A stretch of 64,000 nucleotides of DNA from CAVSWT01 sp963775245 (GTDB taxonomy: Bacteria > Bacteroidota > Ignavibacteria > Ignavibacteriales > Ignavibacteriaceae), in assembly GCA_963775245.1 (NCBI GenBank), contig CAVZID010000026.1:124001-188000 (forward strand), read 5' to 3'. Below are positions 8,881-16,324 of the stretch, piece after piece. The notes under the pieces are model-generated. The model was not told where the DNA came from. It was given only the letters and a program-made list of their open reading frames with translations, and searched no databases. The translations under genes and the position numbers were made by a program. Each line of letters starts with the position of its first letter. Position 1 is the first letter of the stretch.

Positions 8881-9460
8881 ATTTAAAAGTCTCAAACGTC
8901 ACTCTATGATTGACGCGGCACTATTTTTTAGAAATGTGTAATAATGTTAAAACATTAAATCTAATTAGTCAATATTATTCAGAATCTATTGCTCAATAAA
9001 GTATTTGTTTGTAAAGCATTTCTTCAAAAAAAATAAAAAACTTGTTGAGTTATAGAAAATTAATTTCTTATATTCCCTTTGAATTCTGCTAAGTTATTTT
9101 CTTCACCAAGGTTTTAAATAATAACGAAATAAGTTCTTTTTAATCGAAAAGGGAAAATATTTTTGCAATACTACGTTTTCTTTAAAATGAAAAATATTCT
9201 CGAATCGACTTTTAAATATTTTGTAAAATGAAGAATAAAGTATTAAAAAAAACAAAAACAGTTGAAATAATAAATCAAACTTTGATTGATACAAGTGTAT
9301 CATTATTTTTTGTATAATTGAAGGCACTTAACCTGAATTATTCTCCTATAAAATTGCCTGGAATTACATAGTTTTCTAACATAAATTAAAAACGAAGTAT
9401 CTTCAAAGGCTAGATTGATTTTTTTAATTGGTTGCATACAACAAAGCTTAACACAGTTAA
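8881..9460. other. Gene-free AT-rich stretch
   Basis: About 580 bases without any open frame resembling a known protein. Short frames here have low-complexity Phe/Lys/Ile translations. It ends where the tail-tube relic begins. I see no repeat or RNA gene in it. Confidence 0.5.
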
Positions 9461-9637
9461 AAGCATTATGTTATAATTTCTTTCTTGAATGAAAATCACG
9501 AACCGGTTGTAACCTGGGAACTTAGAAATGCTTTTCCTGTAAAAATTGAGTGCAGTGATTTGAAAGCTAAAGGTAATGATGTTGCTATTGAAACTTTGGG
9601 AATTGCACATGAGGGATTAACAATTGAAAACGGATAG
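9461..9637 (+). pseudogene. C-terminal relic of a contractile-tail tube protein
   Basis: The frame opens after a stop at 9458 and runs to a stop at 9637 (58 codons). From about 9485 it encodes the C-terminal third of a T4 gp19-like/eCIS tube protein: LNENHEPVVTWELRNAFPVK, then DLKAKGNDVAIETLGIAHEG. These positions align with VAIESLEIVHEGFKR of the intact tube gene at 37496-37930 and VAFETVELAHHGIKK of the tube at 35609-36043. The first 90 or so residues of a tube protein are missing and there is no start codon with a binding site. It lies on the strand opposite to the eCIS operon, some 3 kb beyond its cargo end, so it is a displaced remnant. Confidence 0.75.
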
Positions 9638-9666
9638 AATGTAGGTTTTATTTGGAGAATTTGAAA

Positions 9667-10851
9667 ATGCAATGCGATGAAGTAAGGTTATATCTTGAAA
9701 GTTATGTGAAGAATGAACTGCCGTATAGTCTGCATAAAAAAATATTTAATCACATAAATAATTGCCGTAATTGTAAGTTAGATGCAGACGTGGTTAATTT
9801 AATTTACAGTGATTCTCAGGTTAAAAGTCATACCAATCCCTATGTTTCAAAAAAACATGAAAAAAGCATTCACAAAAATAAATACAGCAATTATGGATTA
9901 TATTCTTTTGATGATGATTCATACAATCAAAAATTTCATGAAGATACATTAACAAGAATTAAAGTCAAAAAAAATAAAGACGGTAAATTCATTGTTCTTG
10001 CAACCATTTTAACAGCCGTGCTGTTTGCTGCAGTTATCGGATTTTTATTTTATAATCATGAATCAGTCGCATTCCTTTCTATTGATAAGCTTTACGGCGA
10101 TACCTTTATCGGCTCAAATAAAATTGACAGCTATGGAATGCTAAAGCCCGGCGAATGGCTGAATACTGCAGAAGATTCTAAATCAAGAATTAAGCTCGGT
10201 GTTCTTGGCGAAATTGAAGTTGAACCTTCAACGAAAATTAAATTGTTAAACCTGAATAATTCAGGAAATTATTTTTACCTTCAGTCGGGAGAAGTTGAGG
10301 CATCAATTTGGGGCGCTCCAGGACGGTTGTTCATAGATTCTCCATCGGGAGAAGTTATTGATTTTAGTTCAACTTTCAATTACCGCGTGAATAATGATAA
10401 CAGCAGTATGATAAAAGTTGAATCCGGCTGGACTGCTTTGCATTTTAATGATAAGTATGTGATTGTCCCGGCAGGAAACGAATGTAATATAAATAATGAA
10501 ATTGGAATACCTTATAATGTTAATTCGTCAAAAGAGTTTAAAGAAATATTAAATGCTTTTGAAAACAGAAAAGCTGTGACAATAAAAGAATTAGCGAGCA
10601 AAGCAAGTAAGGTTGATTTGATTAGCCTTTGGTATTTGCTAATTCCATCATCACAAAATGAACGCCTGGAGATCTTTAACAAAATCAAACAACTGGATTC
10701 AAAAGCAGATAAGATTGATGTAGAAAAAATTTTATTGCTAAATGAAAATGAAATGAACCGGTTATGGGAAACTTTGGGATTTGGCGGTAAGGATTATTGG
10801 AAGATTCTTCGTGCAATAACTTCTTCTGCAAAATCTTCAAAAGAGATGTAA
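9667..10851 (+). CDS. FecR-domain protein with N-terminal zinc-finger (anti-sigma-like)
   Basis: About 394 residues. The N-terminus (CDEVRLYLESYVKNELP, then HINNCRNCKLD) is an anti-sigma-factor zinc-finger-like HxxxCxxC segment. A transmembrane helix follows at about 118-140 (IVLATILTAVLFAAVIGFLF). The outer part has a FecR-like fold: the segment with GEWLNTAEDSKSRIKLGVLG and YLQSGEVEASIWGAPGRLF. Such proteins sense envelope signals and hold a sigma factor. No sigma factor gene is adjacent. The ATG at 9667 is preferred over a TTG at 9652 because GGAG is correctly spaced before it. It follows the tube relic directly. Confidence 0.8.
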   Translation: MQCDEVRLYLESYVKNELPYSLHKKIFNHINNCRNCKLDADVVNLIYSDSQVKSHTNPYVSKKHEKSIHKNKYSNYGLYSFDDDSYNQKFHEDTLTRIKVKKNKDGKFIVLATILTAVLFAAVIGFLFYNHESVAFLSIDKLYGDTFIGSNKIDSYGMLKPGEWLNTAEDSKSRIKLGVLGEIEVEPSTKIKLLNLNNSGNYFYLQSGEVEASIWGAPGRLFIDSPSGEVIDFSSTFNYRVNNDNSSMIKVESGWTALHFNDKYVIVPAGNECNINNEIGIPYNVNSSKEFKEILNAFENRKAVTIKELASKASKVDLISLWYLLIPSSQNERLEIFNKIKQLDSKADKIDVEKILLLNENEMNRLWETLGFGGKDYWKILRAITSSAKSSKEM

Positions 10852-10970
10852 CTCACATTTAGTTGGATTGATTAAATTTATTTTAAAAAAATTAAGACGA
10901 TAAATTAAAAACCAAATTTAGAATAATCTAATATTTAAACTATTATCCATTAAAGCTATAAAGGAAATTC

Positions 10971-11336
10971 ATGGCGGATGAAGTACAGCTAACTGCAACA
11001 AGAATTTATGAAGTTGGAGATAATTTACCTGTTTATCTTTCTATAATAATCGGTAACGCAAATGTTGGAAGCACTGTTGTTTATTACAAAGATGAAATGA
11101 TTGGAGGAGACACAGGCCAGATAGATAAACTTCCTGTTGGAAATGAAAATGAGCCTTTGAAATTTAATCTGTTAAAATGCACCACAAAGGTTAAAGATAT
11201 TAATCCTTCAACGAATAAAACCTATGTTACTTATTTACTTGAAGGCGGAGCTAAAGACGAACAGTTTGAATTCACAATAGACGTAAAGCAGGAAGGCGGT
11301 TATGCCGTTTATTCTGTTACTTTTGTATTTGTTTAA
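10971..11336 (+). CDS. Hypothetical protein, 121 residues
   Basis: No family recognised. The protein has no signal peptide and no cysteine cluster, and is beta-rich (PVYLSIIIGNANVGSTVVYY; YAVYSVTFVFV at the end), consistent with a small soluble beta-sandwich. AAAGGAAA lies upstream of the ATG, so it is probably translated. It lies between the FecR-like gene and the frameshifted outer-membrane protein gene and may belong with them. Confidence 0.6.
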   Translation: MADEVQLTATRIYEVGDNLPVYLSIIIGNANVGSTVVYYKDEMIGGDTGQIDKLPVGNENEPLKFNLLKCTTKVKDINPSTNKTYVTYLLEGGAKDEQFEFTIDVKQEGGYAVYSVTFVFV

Positions 11337-11352
11337 TAAGGGATAAAATAAC

Positions 11353-12516
11353 ATGAAAATTAAATTACAATTCTTAAAAACAATTCTTCCAATTTTAGTA
11401 ATAATAGTTATTGTTAATAACTATCGTTTTATCGCAGGACCCTGGAAGAGAGTTTCCATCTTTTAACTCTTTACGAACTCCAACTTCACCAGCTTTTACT
11501 GTGTTAGGAGTTGAGCCGAATTCAGTCGAACGTCCTAACACTCCTTCATCATTAGCGTTATCTCTCCAAAATTTATCAAGTGATTTTAAAAGCCTCGCTA
11601 AAGACTTTGCAGTGGAAGTAAGCCCTTATTGGCTGATGGGTGCACCAACTTTAACCTGGCGCGATGATGCAGACAAGGAATTTGTTTGAAAGTATCGCCC
11701 GTACTTTTACAATATCTGCTGCAACTGCTGAAGTCGGCGGGACTTTATTTCCAACTACAGGCTTGTCGGCAGGAATTCGTATGTCATTAGTTTCTGGTAA
11801 GCTCAGCAGTGAAGCAAGAAAAAATTTGGAAACAATGGAAATGACATTAACAAATGAAGCTAAAATATTTGCTTCTTTTCAGAATAAAAGAAGGAAAGAT
11901 TTGGACACCGAATATCAAAAACAATTAAAAGAAAATGAAGGTAACTGGAAAAAGATTGAAGACCTTACTTACGTTTATAATTCAGCAGTAAACAATTTAA
12001 ACCAGCTTATTCTTGAAGATCCCGGAATACCAGGATTCAATTAATGCTATAAGGGAAAAAGTTCAAAAGTATGCAGTTAACAGGGAAGGATTTTTTCTTG
12101 ATCTTGCCGCTGCCGGGGCGTGGGATTTTGATAACGGAATAGTTGATAAAGGTCATTTCAATCGAGTTGGAGTTTGGCTTACTCCAAGTTTTGTTTCCAG
12201 TTCATTCAGCTTCTCTGCGGTGGTTAGGTATTTCCACTATAGAGTAGGCAGCGATAATATTGATTTTGGCGGCAGGCTATGTTTTACAAAAAACAAATAT
12301 GCTTTTTCAATGGAGGGGGTGGGCAGGGCTGCTTTAAAATCAACTTCATCCAAGTCAGAATTTAAAGCTGATTTATCCATTGATTACGAAGCACTAAAAG
12401 GCATTTGGGTAAACCTAACATTCGGAAAAGACTTCAACGGTGCCGATCAAAAAAGTTTGATTGCAGCGGCAGGAGTTAATTTCAATTTTAATTCACCGAG
12501 ATTTTCTGCGAAATAA
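11353..12516 (+). pseudogene. Outer-membrane beta-barrel protein gene broken by three frameshifts
   Basis: Three successive frames read as one protein. An ATG at 11353 with a binding site (AAGGGAT) starts a signal peptide (MKIKLQFLKTILPILVIIVI). The frame must then change near 11395-11412 to give SQDPGREFPSFNSLRTP up to DDADKEFV. It changes again near 11685-11692 to give ESIARTFTISAATAEVGG up to LILEDP, and again near 12020-12030 to give EYQDSINAIREKVQKYAV and the barrel-like C-terminus ending SPRFSAK. Each junction is restored by removing one base. The middle is a helical, Lys/Glu-rich segment and the end has amphipathic strands. Function unknown; an envelope protein is inferred. The gene is either decayed or affected by consensus errors. 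Confidence 0.7.
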
Positions 12517-12536
12517 CACAAAGGCATTAAAATATT

Positions 12537-12580
12537 GGAAAGCTGGAATAATACTATAAATAATTTTATTCCAGCATTCC
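12537..12580 (+). terminator. Strong hairpin after the outer-membrane protein pseudogene
   Basis: GGAAAGCTGGAATAA pairs with TTATTCCAGCATTCC (15 positions, one mismatch) around a 14-base loop, 20 bases after the stop at 12516. It is a likely terminator of the plus-strand transcript. Confidence 0.6.
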
Positions 12581-12697
12581 ACAATTCCATTTCTCCAACC
12601 CCCCTATAAAGTAACTCAAATCCTATCCCAAAATTTTAAATCTACATTAGAATCAATTCAGTTTTGAAAGAGTATTTAAAATTTTTAATTTTGCACC

Positions 12698-12770
12698 GCA
12701 CCCTTAGCTCAGTTGGTAGAGCATCTGACTCTTAATCAGCAGGTCACCGGTTCGAGCCCGGTAGGGTGCA
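12698..12770 (+). tRNA. tRNA-Lys (anticodon CTT)
   Basis: A complete cloverleaf can be drawn: a 7-bp acceptor stem GCACCCT / AGGGTGC, a D arm with TAGCTCAGTTGGTAGAGC, an anticodon loop CTCTTAA giving anticodon CTT, and a T arm with GGTTCGAGCCC. The discriminator is A at 12770 and CCA is not encoded. It stands at the left edge of the eCIS island, where its plus strand faces the minus-strand cargo genes. Confidence 0.97.
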
Positions 12771-12873
12771 CAAAAAGCAAGTATAAATTTTTCTTTAAGT
12801 TAAATTTTTCATCATTGTTATACGAATTGGTGGTATTTCCTTATCATCTCTCTTCCAATAAAAAAAATACGCC

Positions 12874-13992
12874 CTAAATTCCAAACGTACTTCGGATATT
12901 CCACCATCTTTCGGCAATCCTACCCCTGGCTTTATGACGAACTTCGCCAAGAAAACGCAGGTCGAAATCATAAATCTCCCCTTGATGAGTTATTCTGCCG
13001 TTAATACCCGGGAAATCTTCTCCCAAAAATGTACAACCATGTCTCTGGTCGATATTACCAGCACCATCCACATATTTATTCTCAGGTAATGCAGGTTTTT
13101 TGCGATGACCGTACTGCGCATTTAGAGTAGTATTGCCGTCCTGGTGAAAATTGGGAATGTGTGGCAGGCTGCCGCCCGGTTGTGTGGTAAAGAGATTATT
13201 TAAAGAAGTAAATGGCGTGGTAGGAGTTGCGTTAGCCGGTAAAAAATCTACTTCTCCACATATATATTGACGGTATTCATAATCTTCGCAATTACCAGGC
13301 GGCAAGTGTATCTCCACATTGAAATGTCCCAGCATATCTGTTGTCCCGCCGCCAGTGGTAAGCATTATACCCTCTCGCACATTCACACTGAAAAGTAATA
13401 AGTCTTCTTTCCCGGTTATTGAAGTATCTGCTTGAATCATGGCAAATGTAGCGGGTCCGGCTTTTCCATCGATAGTCAAACCTTGTATGTGTTGATATTG
13501 AGCTACTGCTATAGCTGTGTTCTCATCAGACCGGCCAGTTTCTGTAATGTGTAGTGCCTTTTGTAGTAAGCGTAGTTGCGCAGGTGGATACATGAACCTG
13601 TTATACCTTATAGCCGAACGGATTTTATCGTTGGTTAAAAGGAATCCCGCGGCTGACATAACAGGTTGCATTTGTACCAGCCTATCATAACCGTTGCCTG
13701 TTGCTATGTTGGTAAAAGAAGTTATTGAATGATGGCCATTGTCAATATTCCCTTTTTTCCGTCGGGTTTGGTTATCAGAGAAAGTGGCGCTATCAGAACC
13801 TTTAATAGCAGGCAGCTTAGTCTGCAATGCACCGGACTTCAGCATACGAAGAACTGCCTGGTTGCCAAGTGTATGTTGTAGATATAACGCTGGATGAGTG
13901 GGAATATTTTTATGAAGGATTTGCTGTTTGTTTACTCTTCTTGAGCCGTTTAATAAATTTTGAGGGAATGTTTGAAGTACAGTTGTTTTCAT
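12874..13992 (-). CDS. eCIS cargo-like protein: conserved N-terminal leader plus peptidoglycan-binding domain, no DUF4157 core
   Basis: A 372-residue protein. Residues about 33-60 (HPALYLQHTLGNQAVLRMLK, then SGALQTKL) match the leader shared by the DUF4157 proteins at 15331, 16325 and 18548. It lacks the EQEADRVADQVMRM block, the C-x2-C pair and the HELTH core. Residues about 130-190 form a PG_binding_1-like helical domain (AQLRLLQKALHITETGRSDE, then YQHIQGLTIDGKAGPATF). The remaining 180 residues are not recognised; they include a Cys pair and a C-terminal HGCTFLGEDFPG block. By position and leader it is inferred to be a cargo loaded into the eCIS particle and directed at cell walls. It is the last gene of the minus-strand array. 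Confidence 0.75.
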   Translation of the reverse strand: MKTTVLQTFPQNLLNGSRRVNKQQILHKNIPTHPALYLQHTLGNQAVLRMLKSGALQTKLPAIKGSDSATFSDNQTRRKKGNIDNGHHSITSFTNIATGNGYDRLVQMQPVMSAAGFLLTNDKIRSAIRYNRFMYPPAQLRLLQKALHITETGRSDENTAIAVAQYQHIQGLTIDGKAGPATFAMIQADTSITGKEDLLLFSVNVREGIMLTTGGGTTDMLGHFNVEIHLPPGNCEDYEYRQYICGEVDFLPANATPTTPFTSLNNLFTTQPGGSLPHIPNFHQDGNTTLNAQYGHRKKPALPENKYVDGAGNIDQRHGCTFLGEDFPGINGRITHQGEIYDFDLRFLGEVRHKARGRIAERWWNIRSTFGI

Positions 13993-14386
13993 ATTAAATA
14001 AATTGTTTTACTGCGCTTTCAACCAATGAACTAATGTATGTAAACTCTTTACAGAAATCTCTTTCTCTATTTATAATTCTGTTGATTTCTATTAAGTAAC
14101 TGAAGTTATGCAAACGTTATACTGAACTTGTTTCTCCGAAAGGAGTCCTTTGGACAGCATCTCAAAATCGTTATTAAACAAAGATTCCGAAACAAGCTTG
14201 CCTGCTGCAAGAAGGTTCGGAATAACAAATACTAATATTTCTCATCTTTGCGTTACTTCAGTTTGTAAATATATAATTTTTTCTATATACATATACTTAG
14301 CACATTTATTGAATCTGCAATTTCAATACAGCAAATTTTATTATTGTTACTGCACTCTTATTCAAAGAGGAGTTAAAAGAATTTTA
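13993..14386. other. Gene-free stretch between two cargo genes
   Basis: About 390 bases between the leader-only cargo gene and the metallopeptidase cargo gene. The frames in it translate to low-complexity hydrophobic sequence. I see no terminator, relic or RNA in it. It presumably carries the promoter of the downstream cargo gene. Confidence 0.4.
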
Positions 14387-15334
14387 CTATGGAATACATT
14401 GATGTTTATCCAAGTATTGCTTTACATCATTTATTGATTTTACGTGCAAAAGCTTCTGTAAATCATTAATTAATTTTAGCTTATTATTAAAATAAGCATC
14501 GGCAACCGTTTGCTCATTTGTTTTGGAAACAATTTTGAGGGCGCAGGCTAAATTATCTTTATAGCCATGATCAGTGAGAATATCATACCTGCCTTCTTTT
14601 AAAAATTGATTAGTAAAATATTGAGTAATACCTTCATTCACGAAATGACCCAACATATTTTTTACCATAACTCCCGATAACTTATGCATAAATTCATGGA
14701 TCACATAGCCCAGTTTAAGATAGCGCACAACAAAAATATCACCTCTTAAATTTTTATATTTTGCATTTGCTACATTCCTGCAAAAGAAACCACCAGCTTT
14801 GTCAACAATATCTCCCTGCATACATTTTTTGCCATATTCCTCCAGCTCATAGTTTTGAATAACATGAAAATTTTTCGAATTCAGGAAAGCAGATTTAATC
14901 CTGTCTGCTCCAACATATTTTGCTAGTAAACTACTTTTTATTACTGTATCATTAATAATTTGGGGAGTGTCTTCATTTGCCCTGCCGGTAGATTTGAAAT
15001 CTTTTTTTTGAACCCCGCTGTTTATTTTTTGCTGCTGTACTACATGCGTCAACTCATGTCCCAATAATTTTTTGCCACTATCTGTATTTGGGGAGTATTG
15101 TTGATTATTAAATACAATATTATTTCCGGATGTATAAGCTAGTGCATTTATTGATTGTGCCGACTTTGCTGCAACTGAATCAGTATGCACTTTTACATTA
15201 CTAAAATCGTAACCAAAACGGGGCTCAAAAAAATTTCTTGTAGAAGAATCAAGTGGATGTCCTTCGGAGTTTAATACATCATGTACAATTGACGGTACTT
15301 CACTACTATTGCTTGTTTCACTGTTACTTTTCAT
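14387..15334 (-). CDS. DUF4157 (eCIS core) + zincin-like metallopeptidase cargo, 3' part of a frameshifted gene
   Basis: A 315-residue frame. Residues 13-103 are the DUF4157 domain: PSIVHDVLNSEGHPLD, FFEPRFGYDFSNVKVHTD and the hallmark HELTHVVQQ at 93. The C-terminal domain carries a second zinc-binding motif, HEFMH at 213-217, with a downstream Glu in NEGITQYF, a gluzincin-like arrangement suggesting a protease effector. The frame is open upstream of the ATG and reads KDISIQRKCSGCKEEEKLQM, the cysteine motif normally found after the leader. The gene is therefore continuous with the frame at 15331-16125, interrupted by a one-base loss in an A-run near 15388-15400. Inferred cargo of the eCIS, possibly inactivated. 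Confidence 0.85.
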   Translation of the reverse strand: MKSNSETSNSSEVPSIVHDVLNSEGHPLDSSTRNFFEPRFGYDFSNVKVHTDSVAAKSAQSINALAYTSGNNIVFNNQQYSPNTDSGKKLLGHELTHVVQQQKINSGVQKKDFKSTGRANEDTPQIINDTVIKSSLLAKYVGADRIKSAFLNSKNFHVIQNYELEEYGKKCMQGDIVDKAGGFFCRNVANAKYKNLRGDIFVVRYLKLGYVIHEFMHKLSGVMVKNMLGHFVNEGITQYFTNQFLKEGRYDILTDHGYKDNLACALKIVSKTNEQTVADAYFNNKLKLINDLQKLLHVKSINDVKQYLDKHQCIP

Positions 15335-16125
15335 TTGAAGCTTTTCTTCTTCTTTACATCCTGAGCACTTGCGTTGGATAGATATATCTTTTTAAAAATT
15401 TTCTTAACCCAAGACGGAGCCTTGATAGAAAAGTTAGGGCCAAATTCAAGTACAGGGATAGATCCGCTAATTGTGGTGGTTTTCAATTGTTGATCTGTTA
15501 TTTCCCACCAGCTTGGGTTATCGGCTTTTAATTGTGAATCAATGAAGTGTGGTGCGGTAATGTCCGAAAGTGTTGCAGATAGATCAGGTGAAAGGCCAAT
15601 GCGGTGAAAGAAATTAAAGTTATAATTCCAAATTCCTAACGCTGCTTCACGATCCCATAAATGCGGTACATTGCGATTAAAAAAAGGCTGCCGTAGCGCT
15701 AAATAATCTGGTTCTCGACTTGAGGGAAGAAAAGAAGTAGTTAAAGTTAGCCTTGGAAAATTATCTTCATTATCTTTTTTTTGGCGTTGAAGTTTTTCTT
15801 CTTTTTCACACTCAGCACACTTTCTTTGAATATTTATAGGAGAAGGATTTGTCTGCAATGTTTCATTATCACTCATTCGCATTACCTGGTCAGCTACACG
15901 ATCCGCTTCCTGTTCATAAACATCACCAGGCTGATTTACCGTTAGCTTTGTCTGTAATGCCCCTGATTTAATCATACCAAGAATTGCCTGGTTTCCAAGT
16001 GTCCGCTGAAGATTTAATAACGGATGATTTGACATTTTATCAGCTATGCCATTTCCCTTATTATTAATCTTTTTCGGACTTACCAACATTTTTTGTGCTG
16101 GCTTTTGCTGTAAGGCAGTTTTCAT
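15331..16125 (-). CDS. N-terminal part of the same DUF4157 cargo (leader, C-x2-C, conserved linker domain)
   Basis: A 264-residue frame. Residues 34-61 are the shared leader (HPLLNLQRTLGNQAILGMIK), followed by GDVYEQEADRVADQVMRM and RKCAECEKEEKLQ. Residues about 125-245 are a domain with DYLALRQPFFNRNVPHLWDR and ADNPSWWEITDQQLKTTTI, which I recall lying between the leader and the DUF4157 core in other long eCIS-core proteins. The last about 15 residues (from KKIYLSNAS on) are out-of-frame translation. Restoring one A near 15394 joins this frame to the next one at 14387, giving a single protein of about 580 residues. It overlaps the 3' frame by 4 bases. Confidence 0.8.
   Translation of the reverse strand: MKTALQQKPAQKMLVSPKKINNKGNGIADKMSNHPLLNLQRTLGNQAILGMIKSGALQTKLTVNQPGDVYEQEADRVADQVMRMSDNETLQTNPSPINIQRKCAECEKEEKLQRQKKDNEDNFPRLTLTTSFLPSSREPDYLALRQPFFNRNVPHLWDREAALGIWNYNFNFFHRIGLSPDLSATLSDITAPHFIDSQLKADNPSWWEITDQQLKTTTISGSIPVLEFGPNFSIKAPSWVKKIFKKIYLSNASAQDVKKKKSFK
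15833..15915 (-). repeat. 83-base near-identical repeat in two cargo genes (copy 1)
   Basis: This segment, coding for YEQEADRVADQVMRMSDNET to SPI in the 15331 gene, matches 17658-17740 in the 16325 gene at all but one position. Sequence outside the block, including the DUF4157 core, is clearly more diverged. This points to gene conversion or recent recombination between cargo genes. Confidence 0.85.
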
Positions 16126-16324
16126 TAAAAATAAAAAATTTTAATAGCTATACGATTTCCTAAGATTTAAAATTCAAGATTATTCATATAACTTTTGTTA
16201 AAATTGGAATCAACTTCTTATACAATATTATTATGATTGATTTAGAATTAATCTGAGATTTATAAATTATTAGTAGTCTAATTCAAGTAAACGAAAACTT
16301 TTGAAGTTTTTTATTCTTTATTTA

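Noticed and set aside
14150..14437. A 95-codon plus-strand frame between two cargo genes
   Set aside because: It has a TTG-type start, no family resemblance, low-complexity hydrophobic composition, and overlaps the end of the real minus-strand gene.
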